Below, one piece after another: positions 1-6,443 of a stretch of 7,109 bases of DNA; the stretch's first letter is position 1, and each line of letters opens with the position of its first letter. The notes under the pieces were generated by a model, which was given only the letters and a program-made list of their open reading frames with translations, was not told the origin of the DNA and ran no database searches. Source of the stretch: Methanobacteriaceae archaeon (lineage in GTDB: Archaea; Methanobacteriota; Methanobacteria; Methanobacteriales; Methanobacteriaceae). The DNA lies in assembly GCA_900769095.1 (NCBI GenBank), contig CAAGFH010000064.1, positions 1 through 7,109 of the forward strand, given 5' to 3'. The position numbers and the translations under genes were made by a program.

Positions 1-466
1 GTTTTTTAATATCTTGGTATGTAATTACTTTATTTTTAAATTCATCTTCAATATTTGCCATATCATAATATGGGGAAGTAAGATATTCTTTTGTTTCATC
101 ACAAAATCTTCTTAATTTAAAAATTATAAAATCAACATCTGTTTTTTCACCAACATCGTATAATTTCTCAAGAGCATCTAATTCAAGATAATCATCAGAA
201 TCTAAAAAATAGGTGTATTTACCTTTAGCTTCTTTAATCCCTCTGTTTCTTGCAGCTCCTGGGCCGCTGTTTTCTTGGTTTATAATAATAAACCTTTCAT
301 CGTTGTTTTGATACTCTTTAAGAATTGATGGTGATGAATCTGTTGAGCCATCATCAATACAAATGATTTCAATATCATTTAGTGTTTGGTTAACAACACT
401 CTCCAAACACTCTTTTAAATATTTTTCAACATTATAAACTGGTATAATTACAGATATCTTGACCAT
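1..466 (-). CDS. Family 2 glycosyltransferase, N-terminal part (cut by window edge)
   Basis: The open frame starts at an ATG (464-466) and runs off the left edge after 155 codons, so the C-terminus is missing. The protein begins MVKISVIIPVYNVEKYL, the standard start of the GT-A fold of glycosyltransferase family 2. It then carries the nucleotide-binding IDDGSTD (residues 37-43), NSGPGAARNRGI (66-77) and the metal-binding motif LDSDDY (88-93). Enzymes of this family transfer a sugar from a nucleotide-sugar donor, usually to a cell-surface polysaccharide, glycolipid or protein. The acceptor cannot be told from this part. The start is supported by AAGTGATT just upstream, a partial match to the archaeal ribosome binding site. 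It lies 48 bases after the endonuclease IV-like gene with no T-run between, so the two may share a transcript. Family assignment is secure; specific role unknown. Confidence 0.9.
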   Translation of the reverse strand, partial: MVKISVIIPVYNVEKYLKECLESVVNQTLNDIEIICIDDGSTDSSPSILKEYQNNDERFIIINQENSGPGAARNRGIKEAKGKYTYFLDSDDYLELDALEKLYDVGEKTDVDFIIFKLRRFCDETKEYLTSPYYDMANIEDEFKNKVITYQDIKK

Positions 467-514
467 TGAATCACTTTCTTAATTAATGTTATTTTCTCTC
501 AGTTAAAGCTAATA

Positions 515-1351
515 TTATTTTAATTCTTCATATATTTTTTTCATTTTAAGTGAATCCACATCTCTAAGTGGAGTTTCACAAATAATATTTGCATTCCAGC
601 CATTATCAATTAAATTAGATAGCAAATCGTGGATGTCGGGTCCATACTCATCACTTTCATCTAATGTATGGTGCTTTACTTCTCCACCTTTTCCATATTC
701 AATTGTTGTAAAGTGGCAGTGTAAGATGTCAATATCTAATTGGTTTTCAATTGTTGAAAAAATACAATTGTAATCTTCTTTTTTATTTAAAAAACCTCTT
801 CCTCTTGCATGTACATGTGCAAAATCAATTGTTGGTTCAAAATGATCAAAAGTTGCACATAATTCAACAACTTCGCCAACATTTCCAAGTTGAGTTCTCT
901 TACCAGTAGTTTCTGGTGCAAATGTGAACTCTTCAATACCTTCAGCTTCAAGTTCTTCAAACAATCTGTTTACGGTATTTTTAGATATTTCCATTGCTTT
1001 TTCAGGTTTTCTATTTAAATAAGCACCTGGGTGGAATACTAATCTGTAAGCACCCATCCATTCACCAGCACGTGCAGCAGCTATTAAATGACCAATACTT
1101 TTATCAAGTTTTGATTCTTCTTTTGCACATAAATTAATGTAATATGGAGCATGCATTGAAACTAAAATGTTATGTTTTTCGGATTCTTCTTTTAGGGTAT
1201 TTGCAGAAGATTCTCCAATTCTTACTCCATATGGTGATTGGTATTCATAAGAATCAAGTCCCTCTTGGGAAATATATTTTGGAGCTTTGTATGCTGCGCC
1301 TTTGTAATCAACAGGACTTCCAGCAGGTCCAAAAAGTACTTTTTGTTTCAT
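515..1351 (-). CDS. Endonuclease IV-like TIM-barrel protein (AP endonuclease family 2)
   Basis: This 278-residue protein has the length and motif order of endonuclease IV (Nfo), a metal-dependent TIM-barrel enzyme that cuts DNA at abasic sites in base excision repair. Visible motifs are SMHAPYYINL (H67), FHPG (H107), PETTGKRTQLGN (E147), TIDFAHVHARG (D176, H179), LHCHFTT (H211), VKHHTL (H227) and ICETP (E259). These line up with most metal ligands known from the E. coli enzyme. Two regions differ. The usual HLND after the sixth ligand reads HCHF, and the DRH ligand pair reads VKH, so one aspartate ligand appears to be lost. Archaeal endonuclease IV-related proteins of this kind are common, and abasic-site activity is inferred, not shown. 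A sugar-isomerase-like TIM barrel is the alternative. The ATG at 1351 lies 33 bases after gap, in a spacer holding a T8 run, and has only a weak ribosome binding site. Confidence 0.85.
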   Translation of the reverse strand: MKQKVLFGPAGSPVDYKGAAYKAPKYISQEGLDSYEYQSPYGVRIGESSANTLKEESEKHNILVSMHAPYYINLCAKEESKLDKSIGHLIAAARAGEWMGAYRLVFHPGAYLNRKPEKAMEISKNTVNRLFEELEAEGIEEFTFAPETTGKRTQLGNVGEVVELCATFDHFEPTIDFAHVHARGRGFLNKKEDYNCIFSTIENQLDIDILHCHFTTIEYGKGGEVKHHTLDESDEYGPDIHDLLSNLIDNGWNANIICETPLRDVDSLKMKKIYEELK

Positions 1352-1360
1352 TTAAATCGT

Positions 1361-1376
1361 AAAAAAAATAGTAAAT
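1361..1376 (-). terminator. Poly-T terminator after gap
   Basis: On the minus strand, 8 bases after the gap stop codon, the sequence reads ATTTACTA followed by a run of eight T. Archaeal RNA polymerase ends transcription at such T-runs without needing a hairpin. The same ATTTAC plus T-run layout follows the metallochaperone gene and the KH gene. Because the next gene starts only 10 bases further on, termination is probably partial, or that gene depends on readthrough or on an internal promoter. Confidence 0.5.
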
Positions 1377-1384
1377 TGTGGGAA

Positions 1385-2401
1385 TTAGAATATTCCCATA
1401 GCTTTGTTGGTTTTAGCAATAGATTTTTCGTTGTCACTTTCCATTTCTAAAAGTGCACGGATAGCATCAATGTTTTCAGGAACAACGTCAGATTCTTGAT
1501 GCACAGCTTGCATGTAGAATAATTCGTTTCCTACAACATTAATGGATTCTCTCCAAACTGGAATTTCGTATAAATCGTTTCTGTTTCTTCCAAGTTCTTT
1601 AGCATATTCCATTAATGCAGCAGTTGATCCTAAACCTTCTTCTGCGGACACTACCATTACTCTGGAACGTTTTTCTAATGCTTCAACGATTTCTTCGGTT
1701 TCAACTTCATTGTTGATTTCAACCATAATATTGTGTTGGTGCATTAAGGTAGTAGGTACGAGTAATGCCATAGTTGTTACATCAATTCCGTTCATAACTG
1801 TTTTTACATCAGGTCCGTGGTGAGAAGGAACTTTTGGAGGATTTGGTACAATTGCATTAATTGGACCTTTTTTGACTTCAGATGGGTCAGATCCTCTTCT
1901 TACCATTACTGCTCTAACTTTTTTAATATCTGCAATTGGGTCAATTGTAGATAATGTACGGGTTAATCCGGTGGTGTTACATGATACAACTCTTGTGTAA
2001 TCTGCACCGTATGAATCATCATAATTAGAAATAGCATTAAATGAAAGACCGGTTAAATCATGGTCTTCTCCACCTTGGTAAATAGCTTTAACGCCAGCTT
2101 TTTTGTACATTTCAAGATTTTGTGGTCCAATAGATCCTGGAGTACAGTCAACAACAACGTCTGCTTCTTGAATCATGTCTTCAACAGTACCTGCTATTTC
2201 AATTCCTGCTTCTTTAAACAAGTGTTCTCTTTCTGGAATTCCAATGTATAATGGATATCCTTTTTCTTCAACAGCAGTTCTTGCTTCGTAGTTTGGTCTA
2301 GTTTTACTTACACCAATTACTTTCATATCATCTTGAGCAGCTACAGCATCAGCCACTCTTTTACCGATGGTTCCATAACCATTAATTGCAACAGTTTTCA
2401 T
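1385..2401 (-). CDS. gap: Archaeal type II glyceraldehyde-3-phosphate dehydrogenase
   Basis: This 338-residue enzyme interconverts glyceraldehyde 3-phosphate and 1,3-bisphosphoglycerate with NAD(P). In methanogens it serves mainly gluconeogenesis. The N-terminal Rossmann motif [17 protein letters not shown] (residues 4-20) binds the cofactor. The catalytic cysteine lies in SCNTTGLTR (C141), and the probable catalytic histidine is H221 in PTTLMHQHN, the archaeal-type position. MVRRGSDP (166-173) and PSHHGPD (192-198) are further archaeal family signatures. Length is full and no key residue is missing. The ATG at 2401 is preceded by AAGGGATT, a moderate ribosome binding site, and by a TATA box about 40 bases upstream. 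It is divergent from the chagasin-family gene and is followed by a T8 terminator-like run. Identification is secure; cofactor preference cannot be read from the sequence. Confidence 0.97.
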   Translation of the reverse strand: MKTVAINGYGTIGKRVADAVAAQDDMKVIGVSKTRPNYEARTAVEEKGYPLYIGIPEREHLFKEAGIEIAGTVEDMIQEADVVVDCTPGSIGPQNLEMYKKAGVKAIYQGGEDHDLTGLSFNAISNYDDSYGADYTRVVSCNTTGLTRTLSTIDPIADIKKVRAVMVRRGSDPSEVKKGPINAIVPNPPKVPSHHGPDVKTVMNGIDVTTMALLVPTTLMHQHNIMVEINNEVETEEIVEALEKRSRVMVVSAEEGLGSTAALMEYAKELGRNRNDLYEIPVWRESINVVGNELFYMQAVHQESDVVPENIDAIRALLEMESDNEKSIAKTNKAMGIF

Positions 2402-2435
2402 TTTAATCCCTTATTTATAATAGATTTAAAAAATT

Positions 2436-2445
2436 ATTATATAAA
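2436..2445 (-). promoter_or_regulatory. TATA box of gap
   Basis: The minus strand reads TTTATATAAT here, a good archaeal TATA box. With the usual spacing of about 25 bases, transcription would start near 2415, giving a leader of about 14 bases that still includes the GGGAT ribosome binding site. Inferred from sequence and position only. Confidence 0.6.
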
Positions 2446-2525
2446 CTATATTTTGTTGTTTAACTTATTTAAAATTTGATAATTTATTTTATTTTGAAAT
2501 ATAATTTTTTAGGAGTACCAAAATA

Positions 2526-2534
2526 TTTATATAT
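2526..2534 (+). promoter_or_regulatory. TATA box and BRE of the chagasin-family gene
   Basis: TTTATATAT on the plus strand is preceded by the A-rich stretch ACCAAAATA (2517-2525), which fits a TFB recognition element. A start about 25 bases downstream, near 2556, would give a leader of about 85 bases. That is long for an archaeal mRNA and leaves room for the palindrome at 2584-2595. The promoter is divergent from the gap promoter, with about 80 bases between the two boxes. Confidence 0.55.
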
Positions 2535-2583
2535 TTGATTGAGCAATACTAATTGTAAGTTTTGTTAAACCAAAATTTCTAGG

Positions 2584-2595
2584 CAAAATATTTTG
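2584..2595. repeat. 12-bp palindrome in the chagasin-gene leader
   Basis: CAAAATATTTTG is a perfect palindrome between the predicted transcription start and the ribosome binding site. Related CCAAAAT words occur at the TATA box (2518) and at 2571, and an 8-bp direct repeat TTGATTGA occurs at 2535-2542 and 2604-2611. This could be a repressor site, but in DNA this AT-rich such palindromes also arise by chance. Confidence 0.3.
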
Positions 2596-2643
2596 TCTGG
2601 ATGTTGATTGATAATAAAAATGTTTCAAAATAGAGGTAATCAA

Positions 2644-3012
2644 ATGATTTCTAAAAAAATAAAAGTGGCTTTAATATTTGGCTTAGTGTTGATATCTTCA
2701 GTAGGCTTTGTTGTAGCTGCTAATAGTCAATCTGGTCCTATTTTGGACGAGAATAATAATTTTGTCATGACTGTACATGCAAATCCTAGTACTGGATATT
2801 ATTGGGTTTCCAATGGTGGTGAAAGTCATGGGGCTCATGTTATAGATAAACAGTTTGTTCAAGATTATAATGATGGAATGTTAGGTGTGGGTGGAACTTA
2901 CTACTTCACAATTCATGTAGATGATATTAATGATTATTATTTTAAAATTAATGAAGTAAGTCCTTCTGGTGAATTTACTGGCAAATCCATTGATTCTGAT
3001 ATGGTAAATTAA
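2644..3012 (+). CDS. Exported chagasin-family (I42) peptidase inhibitor-like protein
   Basis: The 122-residue product starts with a positively charged segment (MISKKIK) and a hydrophobic stretch to about residue 25. It ends in VVAAN, a signal peptide or membrane anchor, so the protein acts outside the membrane. The mature part has two hallmark loops of chagasin-family inhibitors of C1 cysteine peptidases: NPSTGYYW (residues 47-54) and LGVGGTYYFT (80-89). The third loop, normally RPW, is missing. The matching place reads VSPSGE (105-110), and the protein ends soon after. Inhibition of cysteine peptidases is therefore uncertain. The ATG at 2644 is chosen because GAGGTAAT lies just before it and because a basic, then hydrophobic, N-terminus follows. 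The in-frame ATG at 2620 and TTG at 2608 lack such a site. It is the only plus-strand gene here, with its own promoter and terminator. Fold assignment is good; function is inferred. Confidence 0.8.
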   Translation: MISKKIKVALIFGLVLISSVGFVVAANSQSGPILDENNNFVMTVHANPSTGYYWVSNGGESHGAHVIDKQFVQDYNDGMLGVGGTYYFTIHVDDINDYYFKINEVSPSGEFTGKSIDSDMVN

Positions 3013-3023
3013 CCGTATCGTCT

Positions 3024-3070
3024 GTTCTTTTAAAAGTACTATTTAAAAGAACTTTATTTTTTTTATTTTT
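3024..3070 (+). terminator. Hairpin plus T-rich tail after the chagasin-family gene
   Basis: A perfect 11-bp inverted repeat, GTTCTTTTAAA (3024-3034) and TTTAAAAGAAC (3042-3052), encloses a 7-base loop. It is followed on the plus strand by T-rich sequence with runs of eight and six T. It begins 11 bases after the stop codon. The inverted repeat works on either strand, but the tail favours the plus strand. Confidence 0.7.
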
Positions 3071-3106
3071 TGTATTTAAATATTTTAAAAAGAAGTTTAT
3101 TTTTAT

Positions 3107-3119
3107 AAAAAAAGTAAAT
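3107..3119 (-). terminator. Poly-T terminator after the metallochaperone-like gene
   Basis: On the minus strand, 9 bases past the stop codon, the sequence reads ATTTACTTTTTTT. The same 13 bases follow the KH gene. It marks the probable end of the topoisomerase VI transcript. Between the convergent ends (3013-3128) nothing else is visible apart from AT-rich sequence and the plus-strand hairpin. Confidence 0.55.
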
Positions 3120-3128
3120 GAAGAGGAT

Positions 3129-3332
3129 TTATTCAATTTTAAATCCTGCTTCTTCAACTGCTTCGTTGATGTCTGCATCGCTTACATCAGCAGATAAGGT
3201 GATTTTGGTTATACCAGTATCTAAATCTGCTTTTGCATCATCGATTCCGTCAACATCTTTTAAGCATAATTCCACTGCAGTTACACATGAAGGGCAGTGC
3301 ATACCGACAACTTTAATTTCTTTTTCAGACAT
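3129..3332 (-). CDS. Heavy-metal-associated domain protein (CopZ-like metallochaperone)
   Basis: This 67-residue protein is a single heavy-metal-associated (HMA) domain. GMHCPSC (residues 10-16) supplies the metal-binding cysteines C13 and C16. The rest follows the βαββαβ plan, ending in the usual VEEAGFKIE. Free-standing domains of this kind carry Cu(I) in the cytoplasm and pass it to P-type ATPases. The metal is inferred from the family, and no copper ATPase or regulator gene is present nearby. The ATG is preceded by AGGTGAT (3336-3342), a strong ribosome binding site. The 25-base gap from top6A has no TATA box or T-run, so it is probably transcribed with the topoisomerase genes unless a promoter lies inside top6A. 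Confidence 0.88.
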   Translation of the reverse strand: MSEKEIKVVGMHCPSCVTAVELCLKDVDGIDDAKADLDTGITKITLSADVSDADINEAVEEAGFKIE

Positions 3333-3357
3333 TTTATCACCTATAAGTTAATTAGAT

Positions 3358-4452
3358 TTAACTTTCTAATTCCTCAAGTTTTTGTGGGAAGTAGGTATCT
3401 ACTACATACTCAAGCCCATACTTGGAGAAAGATTGCTGTTCTGCTTTTTTACCAATTCTAAGCATTTTCTTAATTTCATTTTGCCAGAATTCACTTTTAT
3501 ACCTTGGGTCTTTAGCAAGCTCTTTAAGTCTCATTACGTCAACATCTTTGAGTTTATCAGTTGGTAAATCGTAGTTGATAATATCTGATGCTGTAACTCC
3601 CATAAATTTAGCATCTGGTGTTGCTAAGTCATGGTTAACGTGAGCTAATTTTGCACTTCCAGAGATAATTACCTGTGCAATGTGGAATCCCCAAGGGTCT
3701 CCGTCGTTACAGATGTAAACTGGTAAATCTAATTCTTCATTAACTCTTTTAATGAATCTTCTTGTAGCACGTGCTGCTTGTCCTTTAAGTCCAACAATTA
3801 AAGTGTTGAATTTTTTATTAGCATTTTCCTGAACCATCCTGTGGAACATCCCCATAGTTTCCACTGCAATAACTCTGTCTACATTGCAGTCTAAAAATTC
3901 AACTTGGTCAATAGTTGGTGAGATAGTATAACCTGATTTTCCAGCTTTTGCAGCATTAATTTCAACATCGTCATCTAAGAGAGTAATATCTCCATAAACT
4001 GATGCTCCGTCTTCCTCAGGCATTAATCCTAAGTCTTCACGAGTGGTTCCAAGAGTTACTTCTAAATCTTCTCCAACAATGTTGGATTCTTGTTGTGATT
4101 TAAAGCTTATTCCCCAACCTTCAGAAACGTAATACATCTCCCTGATAGTTGCGGTTTTTTCACGAGCAACTAAATCTTTACAGAAGTTAGCTACATAAAC
4201 CATTTGTCCTAATTTTCTGATTTGTTTTACATTACCTAAAGATCTTCTTCCGTATCTGTCTCCTAATACGTAGTATCTTTTAGCATCGTCATAAACAATA
4301 TTTCCAGTACCTCTGGATGGAACTTTAATTGAAGGAACTTTTTGTTTTTCAATTTCTTCAATAATTTCTTGACCTAATCCTTTTAATTTATTGTAGGTGT
4401 ATTCTTTTCTAAGTTCCCTATGAGATTTTTGGTCTTCTTTAATTTTAGCCAT
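3358..4452 (-). CDS. top6A: DNA topoisomerase VI subunit A
   Basis: This 364-residue protein is the DNA-cleaving subunit of the archaeal type IIB topoisomerase, an A2B2 enzyme that relaxes and decatenates DNA by ATP-dependent double-strand passage. It is a homologue of Spo11. The winged-helix (CAP-like) part contains [13 protein letters not shown] (102-114), whose second tyrosine, Y108, is the likely nucleophile joined to DNA. The TOPRIM domain has E198 in VIAVETMG and the D250-x-D252 pair in [10 protein letters not shown], which bind magnesium. Length is normal for euryarchaea and all catalytic residues are present. The ATG lies 9 bases after the top6B stop. The ribosome binding site AGGTGAT (4457-4463) overlaps that stop codon, so translation of the two subunits is probably coupled. 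Confidence 0.98.
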   Translation of the reverse strand: MAKIKEDQKSHRELRKEYTYNKLKGLGQEIIEEIEKQKVPSIKVPSRGTGNIVYDDAKRYYVLGDRYGRRSLGNVKQIRKLGQMVYVANFCKDLVAREKTATIREMYYVSEGWGISFKSQQESNIVGEDLEVTLGTTREDLGLMPEEDGASVYGDITLLDDDVEINAAKAGKSGYTISPTIDQVEFLDCNVDRVIAVETMGMFHRMVQENANKKFNTLIVGLKGQAARATRRFIKRVNEELDLPVYICNDGDPWGFHIAQVIISGSAKLAHVNHDLATPDAKFMGVTASDIINYDLPTDKLKDVDVMRLKELAKDPRYKSEFWQNEIKKMLRIGKKAEQQSFSKYGLEYVVDTYFPQKLEELES

Positions 4453-4456
4453 TTAA

Positions 4457-4464
4457 ATCACCTA
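4457..4464 (-). promoter_or_regulatory. top6A ribosome binding site overlapping the top6B stop
   Basis: The minus strand reads TAGGTGAT. TAG is the top6B stop codon and its last two bases are the first two of AGGTGAT, the ribosome binding site of top6A. Ribosomes ending B would sit on the site for A, a simple way to keep the two subunits in equal amounts. Confidence 0.8.
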
Positions 4465-6168
4465 ATCTTCAAATCCATCATCAACATCATCTTCAATGAA
4501 GTTGTCTAAACTACTGTTTCCTTCTTCAACAGCATTTCCTCTTTCATCAACTTCTTCCATGATGATTGCATCAAGTTCTTCTTCTTCCACTTCTTCTTCA
4601 ACCTTTTCACCGAGTAACTCTGCAAGAGCTCTTTTAGTAACTTTTGCAAGTACTTCCTGATATTCTGGGACTCCAGTTTCCCCAAGTTTTGCAGCTTCTT
4701 CGATAATTACTGGCATGTAATCTTCAAATACTTTGGAACGTTTTTCTTTTTCTTTTGCTGCTTTTTTAGCTCTAAGGTGTTTTTGAAGTTTACGAGCTAA
4801 TTTCATTGTAGATTGTCTGATTTCATGAACAATTTCAGGTTCTGGGGATACACTTTGTTTACCAGTTGAGAGGTAAGGTACCTGAGTTGAAATAATGTTT
4901 ACAAATAATGTTAATGGAGTGTTATCTAAGTCTTTAAGACCGTAACGTTTCCAGTCGATACTTTTAAGTGCTTCAGTAATAGCACAACTTCCTGCATCGA
5001 AAGTTAATGGAACTCTATTTGCAAATCTCATAATCTCTGATTTTCTTTGTTCTTTTACAACTCTACCGGATTTTCCACCGTAAGCAAGACCTGCTTCGAT
5101 AATGAATGAAACCCCACCTTGGTAGGTTACAGGTTTTCTGGTAATTGTTGTTACAAATTCAGGTTTGAGGATTTGTTTCATACCTTTTTCGATTTGTTCA
5201 GATCCGATTGGTATAAGTCCATCAGTTGGAGGTGCCATGAATTTCATTTTCTTGAAGCATTGAACAATAGCTTCTGCTTCAGGGAAAGTGAGGTCTTTTG
5301 GACGTTTGTTCATGTCAATTCCTGTAAGTTCAGAAATTTCGTCCACTCTTTTATTTGACATTCTTGATAATGATGAGGTTAACATACTTTTATATCTTCT
5401 ACTGTCAGTATTTTGTGCCATTGTCATGATGTCGTCAGCACTTACACCTTTTGGGTGAGGTAATACTTCTTTTGGAAGAACGGGAACAATGTCTGCAGCT
5501 CTTTTAAATATGTATTTGTGTCCGGATGGATCTCTGAATGTAATTTTTGCATGAGGGTTTCCAATCATGGTTCTTCTGATGTACTCAAAAGCACCTTGTT
5601 CTGCAAGAGAGTAGGAAACTTCTTTAAATTGCAATTCAATACATACTCCAGTACTTTCAGCAGGATAGTCTTCTCTTTCCATTAAAATTCCACGGTTGTT
5701 TTTTACATCCATTTGGAATTTCATTTTAACTCCTTTAATTTCTCCGTTTTCTTTGTAACAGGAAATTACATGAGCTGGTTTACCAGTAGTCATTTGTGAG
5801 AGTAATACACAACCACTACAACCTAATCCTTGTTGTCCTCTGGATTGTATGTTTCTGAATTTTGATCCTGCAAACATACTACAGTATACTCTCATAACGT
5901 AATCTTCAGGAATACCTGGTCCGTTATCTTTGAGTCTGAGAATATAGTGTTCTTTATCCACTCTTTTTAATTCAATATCGATTTCTGGTAAAATTCCAGC
6001 TTCTTCTGCTGCGTCAAAACTGTTTGTAATCAATTCGTGGAATACGATAGTTAATGAACGAATTTTACCTGTAAATCCTAACATCTGTTTATTTTTCCTA
6101 AAGAACTCGGATGGAGTCAAGTTCTTAAAATCATTTCTCCAATCGGTTCCTGCTTCTTGATTTGGCAA
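4462..6168 (-). CDS. top6B: DNA topoisomerase VI subunit B
   Basis: This 568-residue protein is the ATPase subunit of topoisomerase VI. The GHKL (Bergerat) ATP fold shows the N-box [15 protein letters not shown] (44-58; E45 general base, N49 metal ligand), DNGPGIP (81-87), the lid [10 protein letters not shown] (110-119) and TTGKP (127-131). A helix-two-turn-helix region around 235-310 and the transducer follow. STGKQ (434-438) supplies the switch lysine K437, which contacts the ATP γ-phosphate. The C-terminus ends in an acidic tail: 23 of the last 48 residues are Asp or Glu. There is no room for the Ig-like extension known in some methanogens. The start is a TTG, supported by AAAGGAGG (6177-6184) 8 bases upstream. 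The next methionine (residue 29) would remove the conserved N-terminal strap. It is followed by, and probably coupled to, top6A. Confidence 0.97.
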   Translation of the reverse strand: MPNQEAGTDWRNDFKNLTPSEFFRKNKQMLGFTGKIRSLTIVFHELITNSFDAAEEAGILPEIDIELKRVDKEHYILRLKDNGPGIPEDYVMRVYCSMFAGSKFRNIQSRGQQGLGCSGCVLLSQMTTGKPAHVISCYKENGEIKGVKMKFQMDVKNNRGILMEREDYPAESTGVCIELQFKEVSYSLAEQGAFEYIRRTMIGNPHAKITFRDPSGHKYIFKRAADIVPVLPKEVLPHPKGVSADDIMTMAQNTDSRRYKSMLTSSLSRMSNKRVDEISELTGIDMNKRPKDLTFPEAEAIVQCFKKMKFMAPPTDGLIPIGSEQIEKGMKQILKPEFVTTITRKPVTYQGGVSFIIEAGLAYGGKSGRVVKEQRKSEIMRFANRVPLTFDAGSCAITEALKSIDWKRYGLKDLDNTPLTLFVNIISTQVPYLSTGKQSVSPEPEIVHEIRQSTMKLARKLQKHLRAKKAAKEKEKRSKVFEDYMPVIIEEAAKLGETGVPEYQEVLAKVTKRALAELLGEKVEEEVEEEELDAIIMEEVDERGNAVEEGNSSLDNFIEDDVDDGFED

Positions 6169-6176
6169 AAATTTTT

Positions 6177-6184
6177 CCTCCTTT
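6177..6184 (-). promoter_or_regulatory. Ribosome binding site fixing the TTG start of top6B
   Basis: AAAGGAGG lies 8 bases before the TTG at 6166-6168. It is the bacterial-looking GGAGG form, which also matches the archaeal 16S tail. Most other genes here use GGTGAT-type sites. No in-frame ATG at a suitable distance competes with it. Confidence 0.75.
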
Positions 6185-6216
6185 GAATGTCTATTTATTT
6201 TTATTATGTGATGTTT

Positions 6217-6226
6217 TATATTTAAA
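6217..6226 (-). promoter_or_regulatory. Candidate TATA box of top6B
   Basis: The minus strand reads TTTAAATATA. A start about 25 bases downstream, near 6196, would give a leader of under 30 bases containing the ribosome binding site. TATA-like sequences further upstream at 6345-6372 are alternatives with a much longer leader. Confidence 0.45.
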
Positions 6227-6409
6227 TGGAATTAGAGAGCATTTGAAAAGTAATATTTTTACGGCGCCCTATCTAACTTGTCTAAATATGTATTAAAATA
6301 ATAATAAAAAATATGTAGAAAATATAGTATTTACACTACACTACCTATATATGTTGGTTAAAGTATATATAGATTTTTCGATTATGTGATTAAAATATTG
6401 GGTTAGTTT
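6227..6409. other. AT-rich spacer between the KH gene and top6B promoter region
   Basis: No reading frame of note is seen here. The visible structure is an 8-bp inverted repeat CTATATAT / ATATATAG (6345-6352 and 6365-6372), a short tandem TACAC TACAC (6332-6341), and an isolated GC-rich patch CGGCGCCC (6261-6268) in otherwise nearly pure A/T. No tRNA, C/D box or H/ACA RNA could be recognised. Confidence 0.5.
6345..6372. repeat. Inverted TATA-like repeat
   Basis: CTATATAT (6345-6352) and ATATATAG (6365-6372) form a perfect 8-bp inverted repeat around 12 bases. Each arm resembles a TATA box. It may be a promoter element in either direction, an operator, or chance in AT-rich DNA. Confidence 0.4.
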
Positions 6410-6443
6410 AAAAAAAGTAAATTAAAGTAACAATGATGTTACT
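6410..6443 (-). terminator. Hairpin and T7 terminator of the KH gene
   Basis: On the minus strand a 6-bp inverted repeat (AGTAAC/GTTACT, at 6438-6443 and 6426-6431, loop of 6) overlaps the stop codon. It is followed by ATTTACTTTTTTT (6422-6410). The T-run is probably the active part; the small hairpin may be incidental. Confidence 0.6.

Noticed and set aside
1542..1823. Plus-strand 93-codon open frame opposite gap
   Set aside because: It lies wholly antisense to the clear gap coding region, has no ribosome binding site, and its product resembles no family. It is a shadow of gap codon use.
2608..2643. Upstream in-frame starts (TTG 2608, ATG 2620) for the chagasin-family gene
   Set aside because: They have no ribosome binding site and would bury GAGGTAAT inside the coding region. 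They would also add a poor leader before an otherwise typical signal peptide.
2975..3178. Minus-strand 67-codon frame across the convergent gene ends
   Set aside because: It overlaps the ends of two real genes, is mostly Lys, Asn and Phe from AT-rich DNA, and runs through both terminators.
3347..3362. Inverted repeat GTTAA/TTAAC at the end of top6A
   Set aside because: Only five bases per arm, in AT-rich sequence over a stop codon, with no T-run. It is too weak to call a terminator.
5119..5358. Plus-strand 79-codon open frame opposite top6B
   Set aside because: Antisense to conserved top6B sequence, rich in Phe, Cys and Trp as expected of a shadow frame, and without a start signal.
6207..6213. 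GTGATGT resembling a C box of a C/D guide RNA
   Set aside because: No matching D box (CTGA) at a suitable distance and no internal C'/D' pair, so a guide RNA is not supported.
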